DNA from: Murimonas intestini | Lineage (GTDB): Bacteria; Bacillota; Clostridia; Lachnospirales; Lachnospiraceae | Assembly: GCA_003148945.1 (NCBI GenBank) | Contig: QGGY01000007.1 | Coordinates: forward strand, 159,376 to 223,375 | Reading direction: 5' to 3' | DNA: 64,000 bases | Shown: in pieces, positions 35,794-44,067 of the stretch | Layout: each line of letters begins with the position of its first letter | Position numbering within the stretch: the first letter of the stretch is position 1 | Program-made: the position numbers and the translations under genes | The notes under the pieces: generated by a model | Databases searched by the model: none | Seen by the model: only the letters and a program-made list of their open reading frames with translations | Told to the model about the DNA's origin: nothing

Positions 35794-36459
35794 ATGAGAA
35801 TTGGAGAAACTATATTTGATGTTCTTTACCTTATAACAGTCATCACCCTCGGCATAAAAATGATAAAATCATCCGCACCCAGAAGCCAGTACTGGCTGTT
35901 CGGGCTTATGGCGGTTATCCTCGGCTGCGGAGATGCCTTCCATCTTATCCCCAGAGTCTGGGCTATGTGGGGTCCCGGACTTGACAGTAACTCTGCCGCC
36001 GCACCGCTGGGATTTGGCCAGGCTGTCACATCCGTGACCATGACTGCCTTCTATGTCATACTGTTCCATGTCTGGGAGATGAGATACAAAGTAAACAGAA
36101 ATACAAAACTGCGTGCTGCAGTTTATGGTCTGGCAGTCATCCGCATTGTCCTCTGCCTCTTCCCGCAGAACGACTGGATGAGTACTGATGCACCGCTCAG
36201 CTGGGGAATATACCGCAACATTCCATTTGCACTTCTTGGACTTTTAGTCATTCTCCTGTTTTACAGGAAAGCCAAGGAATGTAAGGACGTACATTTCCGT
36301 TTTATGTGGCTGGCTGTTGTCCTAAGCTTTGCATGTTACATACCTGTTGTCCTGTTTGCCGGCACTGTTCCTGCTGTAGGCGCTCTCATGCTGCCGAAGA
36401 CATGCGCCTACGTATGGGTCGTATGGATGGGCTTTTCTGCAATGAAAAAAGGAGACTAA
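35794..36459 (+). CDS. Seven-helix membrane protein
   Basis: The 221-residue protein has about seven membrane helices. Conserved-looking polar residues lie in GCGDAFHLIPR and LFHVWEMRY within or near helices. The family is not recognised with certainty. A GAGG site lies seven bases before the ATG. It sits between the four-helix protein and DUF2871, so the three may act together in the membrane under TetR control. Confidence 0.8.
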   Translation: MRIGETIFDVLYLITVITLGIKMIKSSAPRSQYWLFGLMAVILGCGDAFHLIPRVWAMWGPGLDSNSAAAPLGFGQAVTSVTMTAFYVILFHVWEMRYKVNRNTKLRAAVYGLAVIRIVLCLFPQNDWMSTDAPLSWGIYRNIPFALLGLLVILLFYRKAKECKDVHFRFMWLAVVLSFACYIPVVLFAGTVPAVGALMLPKTCAYVWVVWMGFSAMKKGD

Positions 36460-36465
36460 AATCTA

Positions 36466-36885
36466 ATGAAAAAAATGATAAATATAAGTTTTATATACGC
36501 ACTTGCAGCAATGGCAGGCGGAGTCTTTTACAGAGAATTCACGAAATTTCAGTCCTACACCGGAGTCACAGCGCTTGGAAAAGTACACACCCACCTGTTC
36601 ATGCTGGGAACTTTTGTATTTCTGGCCGCTGCTCTATTCTACGATAAATGCAGCCTGGAAAACTCTAAAAAATTCAGGATATTCCTGTTCCTTTATAACA
36701 TCGGCGTGTCCCTCACAGCCATTATGCTGGCTGTCCGCGGCATTACACAAGTACTTGGGACATCCCTGTCTGCGGGAGCCAATGCATCCATCAGCGGTGT
36801 GGCTGGCATCGGGCATATCCTGACTGGTGTTGGGTTTATTATGTTCTTTCTGGCGCTGAAGGAAGGGGCAGAGTCCGGTAAATAA
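36466..36885 (+). CDS. DUF2871 membrane protein
   Basis: The 139-residue protein has four predicted helices and matches DUF2871: YALAAMAGGVFYREFTKF, GKVHTHLFMLGTFVFLAAALF and AGIGHILTGVGFIMFF. Three intramembrane or membrane-edge histidines are visible in KVHTHLF and GIGHIL, which could bind metal or haem. The function of the family is unknown. The start follows GGAGA by ten bases, and the upstream stop is six bases before. It ends the operon. Confidence 0.85.
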   Translation: MKKMINISFIYALAAMAGGVFYREFTKFQSYTGVTALGKVHTHLFMLGTFVFLAAALFYDKCSLENSKKFRIFLFLYNIGVSLTAIMLAVRGITQVLGTSLSAGANASISGVAGIGHILTGVGFIMFFLALKEGAESGK

Positions 36886-36903
36886 ATTTTACGAGGTGAT
36901 CCA

Positions 36904-37237
36904 ATGATTTTATATCACGGAAGCAATACTTCCGGGCTTGGATGTTCTCCCATTAAAAAAAATCCCCTGCGCAAAACTCGGCACAGCGCCTATGTCGGTT
37001 ATTGACTGTATCACAATACCTGATTGTTACCAGTGGCTGATGGAACAGGAAAAATCCGGGGCTTTTATACTTAAGAAATATAAAGATAAAACGCCTGAAC
37101 AGTTCAAATTTTTACAGAGACAACTTTTGGATTATCTTTCTGAGAAAAATATGAAAGAAAATCCAACATGCTCCTATGCTAAATTTGTCCAGGCTAAATT
37201 TCCTGCAATTTGGGAGGAATATATAAAGCGGGGATAA
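36904..37237 (+). pseudogene. Degraded small gene with DUF3990-like N-terminus
   Basis: GAGGTGAT precedes an ATG that opens MILYHGSNTSGL, like the beginning of DUF3990 proteins, but this frame ends after 33 codons. A second frame shifted by one covers 36938-37237 and encodes a helical 99-residue stretch ending in FPAIWEEYIKRG with no ribosome site of its own. This looks like a gene that lost its middle or frame; the two parts may also come from different genes. Confidence 0.45.
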
Positions 37238-37239
37238 TA

Positions 37240-37300
37240 AAAAGTGCTGCCGTATTAACCACTTTATATAGTTGTTAATACGGAACAGCACTTTTCTTTT
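37240..37300. terminator. Bidirectional intrinsic terminator
   Basis: A long stem pairs AAAAGTGCTG plus GTATTAAC (37240-37259) with GTTAATAC plus CAGCACTTTT (37274-37294). CTTTTCTTTTT follows on the plus strand and TTTTTATTAT on the minus strand. It ends both the plus-strand operon and the ribulokinase transcript. Confidence 0.88.
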
Positions 37301-37323
37301 TAATACAATCCCCTAAAACCGGG

Positions 37324-39003
37324 TTATTTTTTCATGGCCTCAGCCTTCATCTTCTTAAGCCTCTTCATGACATCGTTCCCCCCGCGTCCGAAGTAGTCGT
37401 GAAGGAGTTTGAATTCTTCGTACAGCTTCTTGTAAGCCTCTACATTCTCCGGGATCGGTTTATATGTCTTCTCCTCTACTTTGCCCATCACATTGGCAGC
37501 ATCAAAGATAGAATCATACCCGCCTTTGGCAGCCCCTGCTGCCACGGCGCCAAACATAGCTGCTCCCAGTGCAGGGCTCTGATCAGATGCACCGATAAAG
37601 ATTTCCTTATTTGTCACATCTGCATAGATCTGCATCATCATCGGGTTCTTTTTAGATATGCCGCCGCATGCATAGAGCTGGTCTACAGGAACACCTGACT
37701 CTTCAAATGTCTGGATGATCATGTTCTTGCCATATGCAGTCGCCTCTATCAGAGCGCGGTACATTTCTTCAGGCTTAGTCGTCAGGGTCATGCCCAGCAT
37801 CATTCCTGTCAGATCCACATCTACCAGGCAGGAGCGGTTGCCGTTCCACCAGTCCAGAGCAAGAAGCCCGCTCTCTCCGATTTTCAGTCTGGAAGCTTTT
37901 TCCGTCAACAGCTGGTGGATACTGATTCCACGCTCTTCTGCCTCTTTATAGTAGCTTTCAGGCACACAGTTTTTAACAAACCATTCAAAATGATCTCCTA
38001 CACAGGACTGGCCGGCCTCATAGCCAAAATATCCCGGAAGTACTCCGTCTTCTACCACTCCGCACATTCCCGGCACGATCTGTTCTTTTTCACTGCACAT
38101 AATATCACATGTGGAAGTTCCGATGATCATGAGCATCTTATTAGGCTCAGTGATACCTACAGCAGGAACTGCCACATGGGCATCTACATTCCCCACAGCT
38201 ACGGCTGTTCCCGGGCAGAGTCCCGTTCTGGCAGCCATAGCTTCAGTCAATTCCCCTGCTTTGGCTCCCTGCGGAAGGATGTTCGGTGTAAATTTATCTT
38301 CTATGACATTCTCAAGCCTTGGGTCCAGGGCTTTGAAGAATTCCTTTGAAGGATAGCCTTTTCTCTTGTTCCAAAGTCCTTTATAACCTGCTGTACAGCT
38401 GTTCCTCACATCAACGCCTGTGAGCTGCATGGTCACCCAGTCTGCCGCCTCAATAAACCTGTCAGTCATGTCATAAATCTCAGGTGCTTCATCCAGGATC
38501 TGCATAATTTTAGGAATCATCCATTCTGAAGATATCTTGCCGCCATACCTGGCCAGGAAATCTTCCCCCATCTCTTCAGCAATCTTGTTCAGCTTTGTTG
38601 CCTCATACTGTGCAGCATGGTGTTTCCAGAGCTTCAGCCATGCGTGCGGGACACTCTTTAAATCTTCATGGAAGCTTAAAGGAAGGCCATCCTTGTCGAT
38701 CGGGAGCATTGTGCAGGCTGTAAAGTCTATGGACATTCCGATGACATCCTCAGCTGGTATCACTGATTCCTTTAATACTGCGGGAATTGTCTCCTCCAGC
38801 ACTTCCAGATAGTCCGCGGGATCTTCCAGCGCCCAGTCCGGTCCCAGCCTTGTCCCGTCAGGAAGATATTCTTCCATGACTCCATGTGTGTACATCTTTG
38901 TTGCCTGTGACACAACCTCACCATTTGATACATCCACGAGGACTGCTCTGCCTGACTGTGTTCCAAAATCAAGCCCTAATGAATACTTTTTTCCCATTTT
39001 CAT
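37324..39003 (-). CDS. araB: L-ribulokinase (FGGY family)
   Basis: This cytoplasmic kinase makes L-ribulose 5-phosphate in arabinose catabolism. The first FGGY domain opens with [18 protein letters not shown]; further signatures are the substrate loop [40 protein letters not shown], the phosphate loop [10 protein letters not shown] and [20 protein letters not shown]. Length 559 and these motifs distinguish AraB from xylulokinase. The start ATG follows AAGGAGAAGG; the next ATG, two codons on, is possible. No araA or araD is present, only an araA fragment just upstream, so this kinase must use ribulose from an isomerase encoded elsewhere, or another pentulose. Confidence 0.93.
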   Translation of the reverse strand: MKMGKKYSLGLDFGTQSGRAVLVDVSNGEVVSQATKMYTHGVMEEYLPDGTRLGPDWALEDPADYLEVLEETIPAVLKESVIPAEDVIGMSIDFTACTMLPIDKDGLPLSFHEDLKSVPHAWLKLWKHHAAQYEATKLNKIAEEMGEDFLARYGGKISSEWMIPKIMQILDEAPEIYDMTDRFIEAADWVTMQLTGVDVRNSCTAGYKGLWNKRKGYPSKEFFKALDPRLENVIEDKFTPNILPQGAKAGELTEAMAARTGLCPGTAVAVGNVDAHVAVPAVGITEPNKMLMIIGTSTCDIMCSEKEQIVPGMCGVVEDGVLPGYFGYEAGQSCVGDHFEWFVKNCVPESYYKEAEERGISIHQLLTEKASRLKIGESGLLALDWWNGNRSCLVDVDLTGMMLGMTLTTKPEEMYRALIEATAYGKNMIIQTFEESGVPVDQLYACGGISKKNPMMMQIYADVTNKEIFIGASDQSPALGAAMFGAVAAGAAKGGYDSIFDAANVMGKVEEKTYKPIPENVEAYKKLYEEFKLLHDYFGRGGNDVMKRLKKMKAEAMKK

Positions 39004-39056
39004 CCTTCTCCTTTTTTCATTATATTTTAATTTACAGATTCCAAGAATACTCTGCT

Positions 39057-39212
39057 TTAACGCAAACATATTTCTATTCCGTCCTGAACTGCCGCATGCT
39101 TCTTGAATTCCTCCGGATCTCTGTCTTCCAAAATTATATCATACTTTGCGTAATATTCCTCTAATAAATTATCAATTTCGGCCTTAGAAACTACATTTAC
39201 ATATTCTGCCAT
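39057..39212 (-). pseudogene. araA: Internal fragment of L-arabinose isomerase (araA remnant)
   Basis: Fifty-one codons translate to a sequence that includes YVNVVSKAEIDNLLEEYYA and [20 protein letters not shown]. This corresponds to the middle of AraA, where E. coli has [21 protein letters not shown] followed by EAARIELGMKRFL. The N-terminal 200 and C-terminal 240 residues are absent; the upstream side ends against the MFS stop codon. A short in-frame stop follows. It directly precedes ribulokinase in the same direction, so an ancestral araA-araB operon has lost araA. Confidence 0.72.
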
Positions 39213-39224
39213 CTCATTTACAGT

Positions 39225-40454
39225 CTACAACTTGTACGCACATCTCAACAAGTTGTATTTTACTGACAGAGAGATCAAAACAACCAAGATACCTGCGCCG
39301 CACAATATCCTCTGAACCTGGATCATATCTGCCAAGGGCCCGAACACAGCCATTCCAAATGGCAATGCACATGAACCTGCGATCTGCATAAAACTGAATA
39401 TCCTTCCCTGCATCTTTGGCGGAACATTCTCCTGGATTGTTACGGTAATTGGTGCATTATAGCAGGGGGATGTGATACCGATCATTGTGTTGCAGATAAG
39501 GTAGAAGAGAAATACCGGGGCGATTCCCAACCCTATCATCAGCAGCCCATAAGCAGCTCCCGCAAACAATGTCGTATTCATTTTTTTCTTAAAACCGCCC
39601 CAGGAGGCGATTACAATCCCTCCAAGTACCATCCCCAGGCTGTATGTCATCTCACTTGCTGTCAGCCTCCACACTTCTTCACCAAAAGTGCGGCTCACCA
39701 TGAGAGGTGTCAAAAATGCGGATGGACTGATCAGAAACAGGATAGTGATCTGATAAATAAGCAGCCTTTTTATAAATCTGTTTTCTTTTAAATATCTAAA
39801 TCCGCTCCTGATATCTTCCAGGCTGGAATTTTTGATCTTACCTTCTGTTTTTTCATTTTTCTCTGCTGCTTTTTGTTCATAGGGCTTTACATAAATAGTG
39901 GCTGTGATGCACACACCAATGACAGCTGTCACTACATCGATCAGCAGAGTAGTTTCCAATGGCGCAACTGTCAGGATCGCACCGCTGAGTGCAGGAGACA
40001 GAAACATCATCAGGGAGGAGAGTGTGCTGTTAATGCCATTTATCTTCATCAGATATTCCTGCGGAACAAGCTGAGGAATGATCGCATTAACTGCTGGAGT
40101 CTGGATTCCAGTTCCCGCAGAGCGGACGGCTAGCACTGCAAACAGCAGCCAGTAGCTCCTGTGCCCCGTAAAAAACGCAGCTGCCAGCAGCAGTGTGGCT
40201 GCCGCAATCACTGAATCTGAAAGCATTATCATTTTCTTCCTGTCATATCTGTCAATCCATACTCCGGCGAAGAGAGAAATCATGATCTGGGGCAAAAAGC
40301 CGCATAACGTTGAGATTGTCAGCATCTTCCCCGATGAAGTAGAAAGTGTAATATACCAGATAATAGCATACTGGACAAGAGACGATCCCAGCAGTGAGAT
40401 AGTCTGTGCAGTTAAAAAGCGTGCTATAGAACTTTTCCAATTTGGTTTTTTCAT
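39225..40454 (-). CDS. MFS efflux transporter (MefA-like) under attenuation control
   Basis: The twelve-helix MFS permease has motif A as GVWIDRYDRKKMI between helices 2 and 3, and NSTLSSLMMFLSPALSGAIL in helix 5, like macrolide/enterobactin-type exporters. Length from MKKPNWKSS is 409. An AAAGGA site lies before this ATG. The same frame, however, runs upstream without a stop to ATG 40529, which has AAGGGG six bases before it, and those 25 codons contain a terminator hairpin. The pump may therefore be made with a leader extension or induced by leader translation. The likely substrate is an antibiotic, by family. Confidence 0.85.
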   Translation of the reverse strand: MKKPNWKSSIARFLTAQTISLLGSSLVQYAIIWYITLSTSSGKMLTISTLCGFLPQIMISLFAGVWIDRYDRKKMIMLSDSVIAAATLLLAAAFFTGHRSYWLLFAVLAVRSAGTGIQTPAVNAIIPQLVPQEYLMKINGINSTLSSLMMFLSPALSGAILTVAPLETTLLIDVVTAVIGVCITATIYVKPYEQKAAEKNEKTEGKIKNSSLEDIRSGFRYLKENRFIKRLLIYQITILFLISPSAFLTPLMVSRTFGEEVWRLTASEMTYSLGMVLGGIVIASWGGFKKKMNTTLFAGAAYGLLMIGLGIAPVFLFYLICNTMIGITSPCYNAPITVTIQENVPPKMQGRIFSFMQIAGSCALPFGMAVFGPLADMIQVQRILCGAGILVVLISLSVKYNLLRCAYKL

Positions 40455-40482
40455 AAATATTTTCCTTTCTGTTTTAAGACAT

Positions 40483-40606
40483 AAAAATAGAAGGCTGCGG
40501 GAAAACACTGCCCGCAGCCCTCTATGCATAAAATGCCCCTTAACCGGAAAATAGGTACAAAAAACAAACGCACTAATGAGTGCGCAGATATACCTGCTTT
40601 TCCGGT
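40483..40606 (-). promoter_or_regulatory. Transcription-attenuation leader of the MFS pump
   Basis: Reading leftward: ACCGGAAAA...AGGTA pairs with TACCT/TTTTCCGGT (40591-40606 with 40543-40557), enclosing CGCACT/AGTGCG. Next come AAGGGG, ATG 40529 and a short frame MHRGLRAVFSRS. Inside it GGCTGCGGG/CCCGCAGCC (40511-40519, 40493-40501) forms a terminator stem followed by TTCTATTTTTAT. A ribosome in the leader would prevent the stem from folding, as known for ribosome-mediated attenuation of resistance genes. Confidence 0.65.
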
Positions 40607-40620
40607 GAGTTCAAAAGCAC

Positions 40621-40716
40621 TTACGCTTCCAGTTTAAGCTCCGTACAATGTTTCACCGGTACCATTTGCACAGAGCTGATTCGTCTTTTCAATTCATCTA
40701 TCACGATTCTATTCAT
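40621..40716 (-). CDS. Possible 31-codon small ORF upstream of the attenuator
   Basis: An ATG with GGTGAT seven bases upstream opens MNRIVIDELKRRISSVQMVP and ends after 31 codons, inside the 321-base gap between the ABC permease gene and the MFS pump. It might be a small peptide or a further leader. The lack of similarity to anything I know keeps this uncertain. Confidence 0.3.
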   Translation of the reverse strand: MNRIVIDELKRRISSVQMVPVKHCTELKLEA

Positions 40717-40775
40717 AATAATCACCATTTTTATAATAACATACCGATCCAGCAGAATCAATCCACAATATCCCT

Positions 40776-41438
40776 CTATATATCCAGCCGTTTTTCCATC
40801 CTGCCCGCGCTTATGAAAAACGGCACACAGATCAGAGTCCTTATGACTATCCTCCATATCATATCTATACCTGCAAAATGAAACATATTAAACAATAAGG
40901 CTGCAATGACCCAGGCCAGCACACCATGCCTGTTCCCATTCCTCTGATACAGCACCAGATAGGCCCATATATACAGGACCGGAAACAGTACGCTCACTGC
41001 AAGTATCATCTCCGGTGCAGGCAGATCCAACTGCATTCTAAAATAGGAGTGAGTCTCGCCGGCAAATTTTGTCATGACATTCTCACCTATTTTAACTAAT
41101 ACGAATAATACCCCGGTAACTGCAAGGTTTACAGCCAGTTTTGCAGCATGTCTCTGCCAGACCGGAACTCCTGTCAGCCTTTCCATATCCCTGTAAAACT
41201 CCCCATAGCCGCTTACTAAAGACAGAGTTGGATAGAACATCATGACCAGGGCCGACAGCGAGTAAAAAAGGCTTAGAAGCATGACTGCCGGAAAAAATGT
41301 ATCATCTGCATATCTGCACCAGCTCTCAGGCATAATCCACAGGAGCAGATTGGCACATATCAGGGCCAGGAAGAGAAAGCGGAGTCTTTCGTATTTCGTC
41401 CTGCCTTCCCAGTACAGGCAGCTTTTAAACTTTTTCAC
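40776..41438 (-). CDS. ABC-2-type membrane subunit of the YtrA-type operon
   Basis: The 220-residue protein has about six helices grouped as two, two and two, with no ATP motif. It follows the ATPase gene with an overlap of 14 bases, so it is the permease of that ABC pair. The family is that of small Firmicute ABC-2 permeases linked with GntR regulators, which respond to cell-wall-active antibiotics or peptides. Residues GRMEKRLDI form the basic tail. Confidence 0.8.
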   Translation of the reverse strand: MKKFKSCLYWEGRTKYERLRFLFLALICANLLLWIMPESWCRYADDTFFPAVMLLSLFYSLSALVMMFYPTLSLVSGYGEFYRDMERLTGVPVWQRHAAKLAVNLAVTGVLFVLVKIGENVMTKFAGETHSYFRMQLDLPAPEMILAVSVLFPVLYIWAYLVLYQRNGNRHGVLAWVIAALLFNMFHFAGIDMIWRIVIRTLICVPFFISAGRMEKRLDI

Positions 41439-42135
41439 AGCGAACCACCTCCATATAGTAATCTTCCACAGACTGATGGTACTTTTCCCTTATTTCCTCC
41501 GTCTCCATCTGACGGATCCCATATCCTGTCACAAACAAAACCTCATCAAAGAGATATTCCAGTTCCTTTAAAAGATGTGTGGCCATCACAACAGATGCAT
41601 CCTCAGGCAGATTAGCCAGAAGGAATTTTTTAAAGTCCTTCTTAAATGGAGGATCGATTCCATTTAAAGGCTCATCCATCAGATACAGGCGGCTGTTTCT
41701 GGCCAGGGCCAGGATAAGGCAGAGACGTTCCTGCTGCCCCGTTGACAGAAGCCTTATCTTCCTGTCCGGCTCCAGTGCAGATTCCCCAATCAGCTGCTGT
41801 GCTCTGTTTATATCAAAGTCATCATAAAAATCTCTGTAATATTTCAGGGCGTCCATTACCCTCATCCACGGATAAAAGCTCCTGCCCGAAAGGACAAAAG
41901 AGATTTCCTTTGTATACCGTACTATTTCTCCGCTGTCCTGTTCCATCAGACCTGCCATCATCTTAAGAAGCACTGTCTTTCCATATCCGTTATCGCCCAC
42001 CACTCCTATGATCCTGCCCTTTTTAATAGTCAGGTCTGCCATATTGATTATTTTTCTGCCATCCAGCCACTTATTTGCCTGCCGCATTGTAAGCAGCGTC
42101 CCCCGATCCTGTAATATGTCATCTGCCGCTGTCAT
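41425..42135 (-). CDS. ABC transporter ATP-binding protein (YtrB-like)
   Basis: The single ATPase domain has Walker A GDNGYGKT, Q loop, signature LSTGQQERL, Walker B LYLMDEPLNGIDP and H loop THLLKE. The first glycine-rich loop has Tyr where Ser or Ala is usual, still compatible with function. GAGGAGG lies nine bases before the ATG, which overlaps the GntR gene by 17 bases, so translation is coupled. It powers the downstream membrane subunit. Confidence 0.9.
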   Translation of the reverse strand: MTAADDILQDRGTLLTMRQANKWLDGRKIINMADLTIKKGRIIGVVGDNGYGKTVLLKMMAGLMEQDSGEIVRYTKEISFVLSGRSFYPWMRVMDALKYYRDFYDDFDINRAQQLIGESALEPDRKIRLLSTGQQERLCLILALARNSRLYLMDEPLNGIDPPFKKDFKKFLLANLPEDASVVMATHLLKELEYLFDEVLFVTGYGIRQMETEEIREKYHQSVEDYYMEVVRCEKV

Positions 42136-42505
42136 CTCTCAAAACCTCCTCTCCCGAGTTTTTCATTTCTTTTAATATACGTCCTATTATATCCTCATCT
42201 GACAGTCCGCATTTTCGAAGATGTACTATAAAGCCATGGATCTGCTCATCCAGCATACTGCCTTCCAGGCCGTCCATGACGTCAGCCTTTATGAAATTTC
42301 CGACCCCTTTCTGGGAATATATTATACCTTCACTTTCCAGATACTGCATAGCGCGCTGGACCGTCAGCGGCGAGACTTCATATAGAACTGAGTACTCACG
42401 TACAGAGCGCAGCTTTTCTCCCGGCGCCAGCTTCCTGCTCACGATCTGCTCTTTGATATCCATACCTATCTGCAGATAGATTGGCTGTTCTGTATTAAAT
42501 CCCAA
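42119..42505 (-). CDS. YtrA-type GntR regulator
   Basis: Residues 5-70 are a GntR winged helix (PIYLQIGMDIKEQIVSRKL, LRSVREYSVLYEVSPLTVQRAM, GVGNFI), followed by the short YtrA-type helical tail for dimerisation. The start is best placed at TTG 42505: GGAGGG lies seven bases upstream and the typical YtrA start (FxxxxPIYxQI) follows. An ATG five codons earlier abuts the operator and has no ribosome site. The first gene of the operon, it should repress it through the inverted repeat directly upstream. Confidence 0.88.
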   Translation of the reverse strand: MGFNTEQPIYLQIGMDIKEQIVSRKLAPGEKLRSVREYSVLYEVSPLTVQRAMQYLESEGIIYSQKGVGNFIKADVMDGLEGSMLDEQIHGFIVHLRKCGLSDEDIIGRILKEMKNSGEEVLRDDSGR

Positions 42506-42520
42506 GTCAGTGCCCTCCAT

Positions 42521-42569
42521 GTGTTATACTGTTATATATTAGTATAACACTTGTTTCTGTTGATTACAA
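42521..42569 (-). promoter_or_regulatory. Promoter and inverted-repeat operator of the YtrA-type operon
   Basis: TTGTAA (42564-42569), 17 bases, TATACT (42541-42546) make the promoter. GTGTTATACT (42521-42530) and AGTATAACAC (42541-42550) are perfect 10-bp inverted copies with a 10-base gap, and one copy covers the -10. This matches the kind of site bound by YtrA-type repressors. Confidence 0.85.
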
Positions 42570-42684
42570 GCCCCATCTGTCATCAGAAATAAATTATCTT
42601 CCCATTGACAAACTGCAATAACCGTCATATACTTTTATTATATTCTTTTAAAAGTTTATAACAAAAGTATTGGAGGAAATATAT

Positions 42685-44067
42685 ATGAGAATATCAAATA
42701 GCAGACCGTTTTTCCTGAAGCATCCGGATCCCGGCAAAAGACCTCTCAACTGCTTTCTGGCCCAGGCTTGTCTTGGAACTTCATTTACTTATCTGACAAG
42801 CGGAGCTTTCCTCAGCGGGCTGGCTATCCTGATGGGGGCCGGGGATGTACTTGTCAGTTATCTGAGTGTTATTATCAATATCTGCGGTGTCCTGATCCTG
42901 GCATTTTCCACATTTTTAGAACGCATCCGCAGCCGGAAGCGCCTTGCAATCATACTGACCGCACTCTCCAAAATTTTCACTCTTTGCATTGTAATTATTC
43001 CTGCTGCCGCGCCTGCTGGAAAGGAGCTTGCCCTGTTCATCCCATCGGTCATCATAGCCTTCACCCTGCAGGCACAGGCCTCTGTTGTGCTGAATCAATG
43101 GATGCTGGGCTTTGTAGATGAGAAAAAAAGCGGCCGCTACATCTCTCTGCGCCAGACACTTACCCTGGCTGTCACAGTCGTTCTATCCATGACAGGCGGC
43201 AGATGGATGGACTATATGGGCGGAAGATATATGGGCTTCGTCATCATCTTTGCAGCAGCCGGCCTGATGGGTCTCTTTGAAATCATTATACTGGCACGAA
43301 CCCCGGACAGCACAGTATACCAGCCTCAGACAGTGAAATGCAGGCCGTGGGATATTATCAGGCTGCCTCTTAAAGACAGGCGCTATCTTGGCTTTGTGGC
43401 ATATATCTCATTATTTTATCTGCTGCTCAATATTTCAGACAGTTTTACCATGGTCTACATGATGAAGTATCTGGCCCTGCCCTATCAGACTGTAACCATG
43501 CTGTCTATGATCATCTCACTGCCTCAGCTTTTCCTTCTTACCATCTGGGGCAGGATCAGCGACCGGCGGGGACACCAGTTTGTTCTGAATGCCTCAGTCT
43601 GGCTCTTTGCCGCTGAAACTCTGTTTCTCTCCTTTGCATCGCCCAAAAGCTGGTCTTTATTCATTCCTCTGGCTTTTTCAGCGGCCTCTGTGGGTAATGC
43701 GGGATTTGTCACAGCAGTTTTTAACCGGCGCTATGAATTGATGCCCCGGCAGAACCGCATCGTCTACGACAACTTTTATACTGCCGCTGTAGGCCTGGGA
43801 TTTATCCTGGGGCCTATGACGGGAGGCCTGCTGCGGGGATGGGCAGAATCCAGTCCGGTTCTCACGGACAGTATTCCTTTTGCAGGCATCCGGCTGCTCT
43901 ACCTCATTTCAACTGTGGGGATACTGCTCCTGCAGGTCTTATACTTATATGGCTTTGCACGATCCCCGTACAATCAATTCAGGTTCAATAAGTGTCTGAA
44001 CATGGCTCTCCGTCTCCGGCACACCGTGTATCTGCTCAAGGAGAAGCTCCGCTGCCATTTCCCCTAA
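42685..44067 (+). CDS. MFS transporter with C-terminal extension
   Basis: The twelve-helix MFS permease is 460 residues. GRISDRRGHQFVLNASVW between helices 8 and 9 is motif A-like. GGAGG lies eight bases before the ATG. After the last helix (LYLISTVGILLLQVLYLYGF) comes a 38-residue basic tail ending KLRCHFP that is read from the opposite strand of the AraR gene's end, so the tail is probably new coding sequence gained by loss of an earlier stop. Substrate unknown; sugar or drug both possible. Confidence 0.85.
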   Translation: MRISNSRPFFLKHPDPGKRPLNCFLAQACLGTSFTYLTSGAFLSGLAILMGAGDVLVSYLSVIINICGVLILAFSTFLERIRSRKRLAIILTALSKIFTLCIVIIPAAAPAGKELALFIPSVIIAFTLQAQASVVLNQWMLGFVDEKKSGRYISLRQTLTLAVTVVLSMTGGRWMDYMGGRYMGFVIIFAAAGLMGLFEIIILARTPDSTVYQPQTVKCRPWDIIRLPLKDRRYLGFVAYISLFYLLLNISDSFTMVYMMKYLALPYQTVTMLSMIISLPQLFLLTIWGRISDRRGHQFVLNASVWLFAAETLFLSFASPKSWSLFIPLAFSAASVGNAGFVTAVFNRRYELMPRQNRIVYDNFYTAAVGLGFILGPMTGGLLRGWAESSPVLTDSIPFAGIRLLYLISTVGILLLQVLYLYGFARSPYNQFRFNKCLNMALRLRHTVYLLKEKLRCHFP

